From Rhodococcus sp. ARC_M6 (GTDB taxonomy: Bacteria; Actinomycetota; Actinomycetes; Mycobacteriales; Mycobacteriaceae), in assembly GCF_022810305.1 (NCBI RefSeq), contig NZ_JALGQH010000005.1:186001-250000 (forward strand): a stretch of 64,000 nt of DNA, in the 5' to 3' direction. Of this stretch, positions 34,616 to 41,860 are shown piece by piece. Below the pieces are notes generated by a model. The model had not been told where the DNA came from, did not search any database, and worked only from the letters and a program-made list of their open reading frames with translations. Within the stretch, counting starts at the first letter, position 1, and each line of letters opens with the position of its first letter. The translations under genes were made by a program, and so were the position numbers.

Positions 34616-36028
34616 ATGGAATTCACCGAACTTGCCGACTACGCGATTCCGAGCGGATCGCTGATCGAATGGTTACCGTGCGCAACCGGTCCGTGGACGC
34701 CTGATCCGCGGCCCGCGTCGTACATTCACGAGGCCCACCTGCAACGCTCTTCCGCCGGCTCCGGCGACAAGTCGTGGCTGGGTACAGCTTTCGAAATTCC
34801 CGGCTCCCTGGACGTCGACGCATTTCGAATTGCGTTGCGGCAGTGGATCGATCGCCATGAGGTCTTGCGCTCACATACGGCACTCGACACCTCGACCGGC
34901 GAGATCACTCGGCACACCGTGCCGATCGGCGGCATCGACATCGGAGTTGTCAACCACGGTTACGACGCGCCGAGCCAGGTCAACTTCGAGCACCTTCACA
35001 GACTGTTCGACGATTTTGCCTCCCCCCACAGTTGGCCGTCGTACGTGTTCGCAACACTCACGCCTCGTGGCGGCGACGGCCCGTCCACGGTGTTCTTTGC
35101 TGCGGACCACTCGATCATCGACGGCTTCTCGATCGTCCTGATCGCGCACGAGATCACTTCGCTGTACCGCGAAGCACTGACGGGCAATCCGGCCAACCTG
35201 TTCCCGGTCGGTAGTTACGTCGATTTCGGGACCCTCGAACGCGAACACATGTCCGACCAGGAAACCGAAGACGCAGCTCTCGAGGTCTGGAGCAAGGCGC
35301 TCGCCGACGGCGGCCTACCGCAGTTTCCACTGCCGATCGGAGATCGTGGCACCGAGTCCCAGAACGGACTGTCGATGTGGCTGCTCGACTCCGATCACTC
35401 CAAGCGCTTCAGTGCGCGCGCCGCTGAGGCCGGAGTCGGCTACTTCGCCGGTTTACTGGGCGCGCTTGCCGCCGTCGGCCATGACGTTGCCGGCGCCGAC
35501 CGCTTCCAGATCGTGACTCCGGTCCACACTCGCTCCGCCCAGGAATGGGCCGGCGCTCTCGGCTGGTTCGTGGGCTTGTGTCCGATCGATTTCGAGGTCG
35601 GCGACGACACCTCGTTCGACACTCTCGCGCGGCGAGCCGCCGAGTCCCTCACCGCGATGAAGCCTGCTGCGGCCATCCCCTTCGATCGGATCGGTGAGAA
35701 ACTCGGAACTCCGATCCGGCCACGATTCGTGGTGTCCTACATGGATGTTCGCTTTGTACCCGAGGCCGCGCAGTGGCCGGAGTGGAATGCGCGCGCGCTG
35801 CGCAGCAAGGCATTCACCCACGACGTGTACATCTGGATCAATCGCACACCGACGGGCCTCAATCTCGCCGTGCGATACCCCAACAACGACACCGCCAACG
35901 CTTCGGTGCACACCTATGTAGCTGCGCTGCGTCGCGCGATCGAGGCAGCTGCGACCGAAACCGACGACAACCCGCCCACAACGGACAGTTCGAGCTACTC
36001 GCCAGTAGCTTTTCAGACCGTTTCATGA
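34616..36028 (+). CDS. PapA-like acyltransferase 3 (condensation-domain fold)
   Basis: A 470-residue third paralogue of the acyltransferases upstream. The active motif is intact: AADHSIIDGFS with His165, Asp169 and Gly170. Other marks: IPSGSLIEWLPC near the N-terminus, RHEVLRSHTALD, VGYFAGLLGALAAV, GALGWFVGLCPIDFEV and VYIWINRTPTGLNLAVRYPNND (quoted in part). ATG 34616 follows GAGAGA and lies 7 bases past the SufE-like gene, so it is probably transcribed with sseA-sufE, an odd partnership. It is followed by accA3, whose complex supplies malonyl- and methylmalonyl-CoA. Substrates are unknown; a trehalose- or glycolipid-acylating role is inferred from PapA likeness. Confidence 0.82.
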   Translation: MEFTELADYAIPSGSLIEWLPCATGPWTPDPRPASYIHEAHLQRSSAGSGDKSWLGTAFEIPGSLDVDAFRIALRQWIDRHEVLRSHTALDTSTGEITRHTVPIGGIDIGVVNHGYDAPSQVNFEHLHRLFDDFASPHSWPSYVFATLTPRGGDGPSTVFFAADHSIIDGFSIVLIAHEITSLYREALTGNPANLFPVGSYVDFGTLEREHMSDQETEDAALEVWSKALADGGLPQFPLPIGDRGTESQNGLSMWLLDSDHSKRFSARAAEAGVGYFAGLLGALAAVGHDVAGADRFQIVTPVHTRSAQEWAGALGWFVGLCPIDFEVGDDTSFDTLARRAAESLTAMKPAAAIPFDRIGEKLGTPIRPRFVVSYMDVRFVPEAAQWPEWNARALRSKAFTHDVYIWINRTPTGLNLAVRYPNNDTANASVHTYVAALRRAIEAAATETDDNPPTTDSSSYSPVAFQTVS

Positions 36029-36161
36029 GTCGTACCGGGCTATTCCGATCCGGTTACAACCTGCATCGCAGCCATGAATACACTCCGAAGCGATGCCAGT
36101 AATCCACCGATGGTGAAATCCCAGAGGAATACACCGCGGAGATAAAGACAATGCGAACCAC

Positions 36162-36167
36162 AGGAGG
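36162..36167 (+). promoter_or_regulatory. ribosome binding site AGGAGG of accA3
   Basis: AGGAGG ends 4 bases before the GTG at 36172. An ATG at 36151 lies before it and is not supported. Confidence 0.6.
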
Positions 36168-36171
36168 CTCA

Positions 36172-37968
36172 GTGCCCAGTCATGCCAGCGCGCACATTAC
36201 GAAGGTGCTTGTCGCGAACCGCGGTGAGATCGCGGTACGGGTCATTCGGGCAGCCAAGGACGCCGGCTACGGCAGCGTCGCTGTCTACGCCGAACCCGAC
36301 GCCGACGCTCAGTTCGTAAAGCTCGCAGACGAGGCATTCGCCCTCGGTGGACAGACGTCCGCCGAGTCCTACCTCGTATTCGACAAGATCCTCGACGCCG
36401 CCCGTAAGTCCGGCGCCGACGCAATCCACCCCGGCTACGGCTTCCTCTCGGAGAACGCCGACTTCGCCCAGGCCGTCATCGACGCGAACCTGATCTGGAT
36501 CGGCCCGTCGCCGCAGTCCATCCGCGACCTCGGTGACAAGGTCACGGCCCGCCACATCGCCGAGCGCGCAAAGGCTCCGATGGCAGCCGGCACCAAGGAC
36601 CCCGTCAAGAACGCCGACGAGATCATCGCGTTCGCCAAGGAGTTCGGCGTTCCGGTCGCCATCAAGGCAGCTTTCGGCGGCGGTGGACGCGGCATGAAGG
36701 TCGCCCAGACCATCGAAGAAATCCCCGAACTGTTCGAGTCGGCTACTCGTGAGGCCATCGCAGCGTTCGGTCGCGGCGAGTGCTTCGTCGAGCAGTACCT
36801 CGACAAGGCACGCCACGTCGAAGCTCAGGTCATCGCCGACCAGCACGGCAACGTCGTCGTCGCGGGTACCCGTGACTGCTCACTGCAGCGTCGTTTCCAG
36901 AAGCTCGTCGAAGAAGCTCCGGCACCGTTCCTGACGGACGACCAGCGCGCACGTATCCACGCCTCCGCGAAGGCTATCTGCAAGGAAGCCGGCTACTACG
37001 GCGCCGGCACGGTCGAGTACCTGGTCCAGGGCGACACCGTCTCCTTCCTCGAGGTCAACACGCGCCTGCAGGTCGAGCACCCCGTCACCGAAGAGACCGC
37101 CGGTATCGACCTGGTGCGTCAGCAGTTCCTCATCGCCAACGGCGAAGAGCTTTCCATCAAGGAAGATCCCACCCCGCGTGGACACTCCTTCGAGTTCCGT
37201 ATCAACGGTGAAGACGCCGGCCGCGGCTTCATGCCGGCTCCGGGCCCCGTCACCGTTTACCGTGAGCCCGCGGGCCCCGGCGTGCGCGTCGACTCCGGCG
37301 TTGTTGCCGGCGACGTCATCGGCGGCCAGTTCGACTCCATGCTCGCCAAGCTCATCGTCACCGGTGCAACGCGTGAAGAAGCTCTGCAGCGTGCGTCGCG
37401 TGCGTTGGCCGAGTTCGAGATCGACGGCCTCGCAACGGTTCTGCCGTTCCACCGCCACATTGTCGAGAACCCGGCATTCGTCGGCGACGGCACTTCGTTC
37501 GATATCTACACCAAGTGGATCGAAACGGACTGGGAAAACACCATCGAGCCGTGGGCCGGCGCCGGCACCCCGGCAGACGACGAGGACGAGGCTCTGCCGC
37601 GTCAGAACGTCGTCGTCGAGGTCGGTGGACGTCGCGTCGAGGTTTCCCTGCCCGGTCAGTTCTCACTCGGTAACGGCGGCGGCGCACCTTCCGGTGCCAT
37701 CCGCAAGAAGCCGAAGGCACGCAAGCGCGGCGGCGCCGGCGCAGGCGCAGCATCCGGTGACGCCGTCACCGCTCCGATGCAGGGCACCGTCGTCAAGGTC
37801 GCTGTCATCGAAGGCCAGGAAGTTGCCGAAGGCGACCTCATCGCAGTCCTCGAGGCCATGAAGATGGAAAACCCGGTCAACGCACACAAGGCCGGCATCG
37901 TCACCGGTCTGACTGTCGAAGCCGGTGCTGCCATCACTCAGGGCACGGTTCTCGCAGAACTGAAGTAA
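36172..37968 (+). CDS. accA3: acyl-CoA carboxylase alpha subunit AccA3 (biotin carboxylase and carrier)
   Basis: Carboxylates its own biotin with ATP and bicarbonate and serves the AccD-type transferases. The 598-residue protein has the biotin carboxylase domain (about 8-455) with [18 protein letters not shown], the ATP loop [24 protein letters not shown] and [15 protein letters not shown], a linker rich in Ala, Lys and Arg, and a C-terminal biotinyl domain whose EAMKMENP motif carries the biotinylated Lys564. It matches AccA3 (Rv3285) throughout. Codon use is highly biased, as in accD5. A strong hairpin terminator follows its stop. Confidence 0.97.
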   Translation: MPSHASAHITKVLVANRGEIAVRVIRAAKDAGYGSVAVYAEPDADAQFVKLADEAFALGGQTSAESYLVFDKILDAARKSGADAIHPGYGFLSENADFAQAVIDANLIWIGPSPQSIRDLGDKVTARHIAERAKAPMAAGTKDPVKNADEIIAFAKEFGVPVAIKAAFGGGGRGMKVAQTIEEIPELFESATREAIAAFGRGECFVEQYLDKARHVEAQVIADQHGNVVVAGTRDCSLQRRFQKLVEEAPAPFLTDDQRARIHASAKAICKEAGYYGAGTVEYLVQGDTVSFLEVNTRLQVEHPVTEETAGIDLVRQQFLIANGEELSIKEDPTPRGHSFEFRINGEDAGRGFMPAPGPVTVYREPAGPGVRVDSGVVAGDVIGGQFDSMLAKLIVTGATREEALQRASRALAEFEIDGLATVLPFHRHIVENPAFVGDGTSFDIYTKWIETDWENTIEPWAGAGTPADDEDEALPRQNVVVEVGGRRVEVSLPGQFSLGNGGGAPSGAIRKKPKARKRGGAGAGAASGDAVTAPMQGTVVKVAVIEGQEVAEGDLIAVLEAMKMENPVNAHKAGIVTGLTVEAGAAITQGTVLAELK

Positions 37969-37978
37969 AAGAATTCAC

Positions 37979-38026
37979 ACTGTGCGCCCTGTCGGTAGTC
38001 AATGAACTACCGGCGGGGCGCACAGT
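37979..38026 (+). terminator. strong hairpin terminator after accA3
   Basis: Two 21-base arms (37979-37999 and 38006-38026) pair completely, counting two G-U pairs, around a six-base loop CAATGA. The stem begins ACTGTGCGCCC. Only a short T-run (CGTTT) follows, as is usual in high-GC actinobacteria. It isolates accA3 from the next gene. Confidence 0.8.
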
Positions 38027-38039
38027 CGTTTCCGGCCAG

Positions 38040-38045
38040 TAGTCT
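38040..38045 (+). promoter_or_regulatory. -10 box TAGTCT, leaderless start of the DUF1707 gene
   Basis: TAGTCT ends 7 bases before the ATG at 38053 and directly follows the accA3 terminator. Confidence 0.5.
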
Positions 38046-38052
38046 GTAACTC

Positions 38053-38481
38053 ATGGCTGACGTTCCCGACATTCGTATCGGTACCACCGAACGCGAGCAA
38101 GCACTCTCGCTACTGAGCGAGCACTTTGCCGCCGGACGCCTCACCGTCTCGGAATTCGACGAGCGCAGCGGAATCGTCACGGCTGCAACAACTCGCAGCG
38201 AACTCGTACCGGTCTTCGCCGACCTACCGGGGAACTATCAGGCGCCGGGAACAGCTCCGATGTCGACGGTTCCACCCACCTCGCCGCCGGCACGAGAGTT
38301 CAGTCCCGACTGGTCGGGCCGCATAATGGCCGTCATCCCGATTCTGGCAGTCATCTTGTTCTTCGTGACCGGGACGTGGCTGTGGTTCCTGGCCATTCCG
38401 TTGGCCGGCGCGCTCCTGTTCGGAACTGACCGAGAACGCAAGAAGAACCGCCGCAGGTCTCGAGATGACGGGAACACGTAA
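38053..38481 (+). CDS. DUF1707 domain membrane protein
   Basis: A 142-residue protein with an N-terminal DUF1707 domain (IRIGTTEREQALSLLSEHFAAGRLT, quoted in part, with the usual FDERSG), a proline-rich linker (about 70-90) and two close membrane segments (about 92-130), ending in a basic tail (RERKKNRRRSRDD). DUF1707 proteins are common in actinobacteria; the domain may bind or recruit partners at the membrane. Function unknown. Confidence 0.85.
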   Translation: MADVPDIRIGTTEREQALSLLSEHFAAGRLTVSEFDERSGIVTAATTRSELVPVFADLPGNYQAPGTAPMSTVPPTSPPAREFSPDWSGRIMAVIPILAVILFFVTGTWLWFLAIPLAGALLFGTDRERKKNRRRSRDDGNT

Positions 38482-38484
38482 CCA

Positions 38485-38826
38485 ATGGATCCGATCGAGA
38501 TCAATGCCGGTGGTTGGTACCTCCGCGCCCTACGCGCCGACGAGCGTGTGGACGACCGGCCGGCCCTGGCCGACGGTGGGATCACCGACCCCGGTTACGT
38601 CGGCCTCCGGGCATCTCAGTGGGCTGAGAACAGCGTCTACTCGTGGGCAGTGTGCCAGCCGAATACCGGAGAACTCCTCGCGGAGGTACTTCTCGCACCT
38701 GAAGGCGGCACGGGCATTCTCAGCGGTTGGGCGAGAGCCGGCCACGACCAAGCCCTCGCCACCGCCTCCGCTGCCGTCACGCGCTTCGCCGAAGGCGCCC
38801 TCGAACTGACTGTGACTCACGCGTGA
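38485..38826 (+). CDS. hypothetical protein resembling part of a GNAT acetyltransferase
   Basis: A 113-residue protein starting 3 bases after the DUF1707 gene. The segments WYLRALRADERVDDRPAL and YSWAVCQPNTGELLAEVLL look like the N-terminal strands of GNAT acetyltransferases, but the acetyl-CoA loop (Q/RxxGxG/A) is not found and the length is short of the usual 150-180. It may be a reduced, non-catalytic relative. It overlaps the next gene by GTGA. Confidence 0.55.
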   Translation: MDPIEINAGGWYLRALRADERVDDRPALADGGITDPGYVGLRASQWAENSVYSWAVCQPNTGELLAEVLLAPEGGTGILSGWARAGHDQALATASAAVTRFAEGALELTVTHA

Positions 38827-39173
38827 AAAACAACCGATACTGGCCACTCGCCATCGCTGTGGTCATTGCCTTGATCATGCTGTTCTCCCCCGGTTCGACG
38901 GTGCCGTCGGGACCGGAAAACAGCGACAAGGTCACGCACACGTTGATGTTCGTCGTCCTGGCGATGACATCACTGCATGCCCGAATCCCGTGGTGGCTCA
39001 CGGCGCTCTGGCTGATCGCCTTTGCCGCGGTATCCGAAGTCCTGCAGGGTGTGCTGCCGATTTCACGGTCGGGTTCGGTCTGGGACGGCGCGGCCGATCT
39101 GGTCGGTATCGCGATCGGAATCGGGATAGTTTCCCTGCTCGCTCGGCGGCGCGCTCGCACCCCGGCGAGCTAA
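38823..39173 (+). CDS. VanZ-like membrane protein
   Basis: A 116-residue protein with four membrane segments and the VanZ-type features DKVTHTLMFVVLAM after the first helix and AAVSEVLQGVLPISRSGSVWDGAADLVG (quoted for position) before the last. GTG at 38823 overlaps the previous stop. VanZ-family proteins are linked to glycopeptide tolerance and envelope functions; the role here is unknown. It overlaps the convergent phosphatase gene by four bases. Confidence 0.75.
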   Translation: MKNNRYWPLAIAVVIALIMLFSPGSTVPSGPENSDKVTHTLMFVVLAMTSLHARIPWWLTALWLIAFAAVSEVLQGVLPISRSGSVWDGAADLVGIAIGIGIVSLLARRRARTPAS

Positions 39174-39970
39174 CCGATCAGGTTCTCCCGCAACCGAGTC
39201 TGTGTGTGCTCGTCGATCTTGAGTCCGTCCGTGAAATAGGCGTCGATGGAACCGTGCACCGATGCAAGTTCGTCGAGTGACGCCTCGAGGTACTCGCGGC
39301 GCACACCCAGAACCCCTTCGAGGAGTGACGGATCGCCGCCCTGAGCGGCAAACCGCTCGAAGAGTGGCGCGAACATCGGGAGCAGGATCGTGTTGGTCAG
39401 CAGGTAGTCCTCGAACACCGCGTCTTCCGAGACGCCGAGGAACAGCAGGAGGGCGGCGGCCGCCCACCCGGTTCGGTCTTTGCCGGTCGTGCAGTGGATC
39501 AGTGCCGGCGCGCTGGTCGGTTGCGCCAAATCCACGAACAGTTGCCGGTACGACGAGACAGCACTGGGTAGCGTCACGAAATCGCGGTAGCTGCCCTGAA
39601 AATACTCGAGTGCCTGACCGGTTCCCAGCAGTTCGGTAGCTGCTCGAGGGTTGGCGATCATCTCCTGCATCTGAGCCGGAATGGCCCGATATTCCTTGTC
39701 CGCCAATACGTCCAGGCCGAGGTCGCGAATTCCGGCAGGAATCCGGTCGGGCGCAGTTTCACGCTCGGACGCGGTGCGCAGGTCGTAAATCGTGGTGATG
39801 GCCAGCTCCGCCAACGTCTGCTCGCCCGCCCCTGTCAGCGAAGCAAGGTCCGTCGAGCGGAACACCGCACCGGTTCGTACCGAACCGCCGAACCGCGACT
39901 CCGGTCCCCCGATATCGCGCAGGTTCGCCAGGGACGGCACGACGGATGGCAATTTCGGAGTATCAGTCAT
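39170..39970 (-). CDS. PtpB-like tyrosine/lipid phosphatase
   Basis: A 266-residue phosphatase of the MptpB family, which in M. tuberculosis removes phosphate from phosphotyrosine and phosphoinositides. The P-loop is IHCTTGKDRTGWAAA with catalytic Cys160 followed by the KDR triad typical of this atypical group; VPSLANLRDIGG near the N-terminus and VFRSTDLASLTG are also family-like. No signal peptide. ATG 39970 was chosen over an upstream frame start at 40054 because of the -10 box 7 bases upstream and family length. It diverges from the urate operon. Confidence 0.88.
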   Translation of the reverse strand: MTDTPKLPSVVPSLANLRDIGGPESRFGGSVRTGAVFRSTDLASLTGAGEQTLAELAITTIYDLRTASERETAPDRIPAGIRDLGLDVLADKEYRAIPAQMQEMIANPRAATELLGTGQALEYFQGSYRDFVTLPSAVSSYRQLFVDLAQPTSAPALIHCTTGKDRTGWAAAALLLFLGVSEDAVFEDYLLTNTILLPMFAPLFERFAAQGGDPSLLEGVLGVRREYLEASLDELASVHGSIDAYFTDGLKIDEHTQTRLRENLIG

Positions 39971-39977
39971 GTCTACG

Positions 39978-39983
39978 AAGATA
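39978..39983 (-). promoter_or_regulatory. -10 box TATCTT, leaderless start of the PtpB-like gene
   Basis: TATCTT on the minus strand ends 7 bases before the ATG at 39970. Confidence 0.4.
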
Positions 39984-40000
39984 CCGACCGACAACGAACA

Positions 40001-40025
40001 AGAAGATCTAGATGGTTGATCTTCT
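40001..40025. promoter_or_regulatory. inverted repeat between phosphatase and urate operon, possible operator
   Basis: Perfect 8-base arms AGAAGATC and GATCTTCT flank nine bases, 50 bases upstream of uraD. No T-tract follows, so an operator for the purine genes is more likely than a terminator. Confidence 0.4.
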
Positions 40026-40074
40026 GTAATTGCTGCGCTACCGCACCGAAACATGTTCAGGTAATGCTGTGGTC

Positions 40075-40593
40075 ATGCCTGCCTGGAATTCCAGTGGTCT
40101 CGATGCATTCAACGCCCTCGCGGATCAGTCTGCGCTGAAGGCGCTGCTCGAATGCTGCCATTCCTCGGCTTGGGCGTCGGCCGTGGCAGCCGCCCGTCCC
40201 TACCCGAATATCGACGTCTTGTTCGATACTGCGGATTCCGTGCTGCGTGGTCTCCCCGAATCCGAGATCGACAAGGCACTGGCGGGGCATCCGCGTATCG
40301 GTGAGCGCACCGACAGCGCATCCTCGACCATGGAGCAGACGCTCGTGTCTACGGCATCCGAACAGGTGCTGGCCCAGTTGCGCATCAAGAATGCGGAGTA
40401 CGAGGAAAAGTTCTCGCACGTCTATCTGGTGTGCGCGAGTGGCCGGTCGGGGTCGGAGCTCCTGAACATACTTCTCGAGCGTCTCGAAAACGACCCCGCC
40501 ACCGAGCGTTCCGTGCTACGAACAGAGTTAGCTGCAATCAATCGCATCAGACTCACCCGTCTGATCGACGCGCTACCGGGAGAGACCCCATGA
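40075..40593 (+). CDS. uraD: 2-oxo-4-hydroxy-4-carboxy-5-ureidoimidazoline decarboxylase UraD
   Basis: Third step of urate breakdown: decarboxylates OHCU to S-allantoin. The 172-residue protein shows the family active site AGHPRIGER with the catalytic His (about residue 65) and FSHVYLVCASGRSGSELL near residue 120. ATG 40075 was chosen; a GTG two codons earlier is also possible. It heads a six-gene run on one strand whose members overlap or nearly touch. It overlaps uraH by ATGA. Confidence 0.93.
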   Translation: MPAWNSSGLDAFNALADQSALKALLECCHSSAWASAVAAARPYPNIDVLFDTADSVLRGLPESEIDKALAGHPRIGERTDSASSTMEQTLVSTASEQVLAQLRIKNAEYEEKFSHVYLVCASGRSGSELLNILLERLENDPATERSVLRTELAAINRIRLTRLIDALPGETP

Positions 40594-40919
40594 GCAAGGT
40601 ATTGAGCACGCACGTTCTCGATTCCACCACCGGCAAGCCGGCAGCGGGAGTCGGCGTCCAACTGTGTGTCGCAGACGGAGCGCCCATTTCACGTGGCTAC
40701 ACCGACTCCGACGGGCGGATAGCCGAACTTGCCCCCGACGGCCTGACACCGGGCAACTATCACCTGATCTTCGACACCGGAGCATATTTCGAGCAGACCG
40801 GACAAGAAAATTTCTACCCGGAAGTGAGTGTCACCTTCCGGATCAACGACACGGCACGCGGCTATCACGTCCCACTGCTGCTGTCGCCTTTTGCATATTC
40901 CACCTACCGCGGGAGCTGA
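40590..40919 (+). CDS. uraH: 5-hydroxyisourate hydrolase UraH
   Basis: Second step of urate breakdown, hydrolysing 5-hydroxyisourate to OHCU. The 109-residue transthyretin-fold protein has the diagnostic STHVLDSTTGKPA at the N-terminus, TDSDGRI and the C-terminal YRGS that distinguishes the enzyme from transthyretin. It lies between the third-step and first-step enzymes and overlaps uraD by four bases. Confidence 0.95.
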   Translation: MSKVLSTHVLDSTTGKPAAGVGVQLCVADGAPISRGYTDSDGRIAELAPDGLTPGNYHLIFDTGAYFEQTGQENFYPEVSVTFRINDTARGYHVPLLLSPFAYSTYRGS

Positions 40920-40927
40920 AAACTACT

Positions 40928-41860
40928 GTGAGCAAACAGAACCCGACCGCGGCGCCGCTCTCCGGATCGATCGAACTCACCGGACACCAGTACGGCAAGG
41001 CCGAGAATCGTGTCGTCCGAATTTACCGCGACAGACCCCGCCACGAAATTCATGATGTAAACGTCTCCACGTGCCTCCGAGGCGATTTCGCCGACGCGTA
41101 CCTCACCGGCAACCAATCCACGGTGCTCCCCACCGACTCCCAGAAGCAAACGGCGTACGCCTACGCCAAGGAGAAGGGCCTGATCTCGATCGAGTCGTAC
41201 GGGCTCGAACTTGCCGCCCATTTTGTCGACGACATCGAACCCGTCACCGGTGCCCGGATCGAGATCGAGGAATACGCGTGGGAGCGAGCGATTGTCGACG
41301 GTACCGAGCACGATCACACCTGGGTCCGTAAGGGCCAGGAAGTGCGGACCGCGTCGATCACCCAGGACGACACCGGAACGTGGGTGATCGGAGGCTTGAA
41401 AGACCTGGTGTTGCTCAAGTCGAGTGGCAGCGAGTTCACCGGGTTCCTTCAGGATCCGTACACGGTTCTCGAACCTACCGAGGACCGTGTCCTGGCCACC
41501 GCTTTGGTCGCGCAGTGGCGGTTCGTCGGGACCGACGTCGACTGGGAGTCGGTCTACGCGGGCATCAAGGCTACGATTGTGATGCAATTTGCGACAGTTC
41601 ACTCACTTGCGTTGCAGCAGACACTGTTCCAGATCGGCAGGGCAATCCTGGAGGAGTTCCCGATCATTGCCGAGGTCCGCCTCTCTGCACCCAACAAACA
41701 CCATTTCGACTACGCTCTGGAACGTTTCGGGGTCGAGAACAACAACGAGGTCTTTCAGGCCGCAGATCGCCCGTACGGGCTGATCCAGGCGGCGGTCAGT
41801 CGCTCGGACGCACCGGATGCCGGTCCTTCGTGGACACCATTTTCAGGCTGGCTGTCATGA
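40928..41860 (+). CDS. urate oxidase (uricase)
   Basis: Cofactor-free oxidation of urate to 5-hydroxyisourate. The 310-residue protein has both T-fold halves: YGKAENRVVRIYR with the catalytic Lys near the N-terminus, the Thr-Asp pair in LPTDSQKQTAYAYAKE, and PNKHHFDY with the active-site His near residue 260. The usual K-N-T after the Thr-Asp pair reads K-Q-T here, a small departure. GTG 40928 is 8 bases after uraH and fits the family start. Confidence 0.94.
   Translation: MSKQNPTAAPLSGSIELTGHQYGKAENRVVRIYRDRPRHEIHDVNVSTCLRGDFADAYLTGNQSTVLPTDSQKQTAYAYAKEKGLISIESYGLELAAHFVDDIEPVTGARIEIEEYAWERAIVDGTEHDHTWVRKGQEVRTASITQDDTGTWVIGGLKDLVLLKSSGSEFTGFLQDPYTVLEPTEDRVLATALVAQWRFVGTDVDWESVYAGIKATIVMQFATVHSLALQQTLFQIGRAILEEFPIIAEVRLSAPNKHHFDYALERFGVENNNEVFQAADRPYGLIQAAVSRSDAPDAGPSWTPFSGWLS

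Noticed and set aside
36061-36098. GCATCG/CGATGC arms before accA3 as a terminator
   Set aside because: Six-base arms with a loop of about 22 bases are too weak.
41380-41856. In-frame extension upstream of the 8-oxoguanine deaminase
   Set aside because: It overlaps the uricase gene in another frame; the ATG at 41857 overlaps the uricase stop and matches the family start, so no fusion is claimed.
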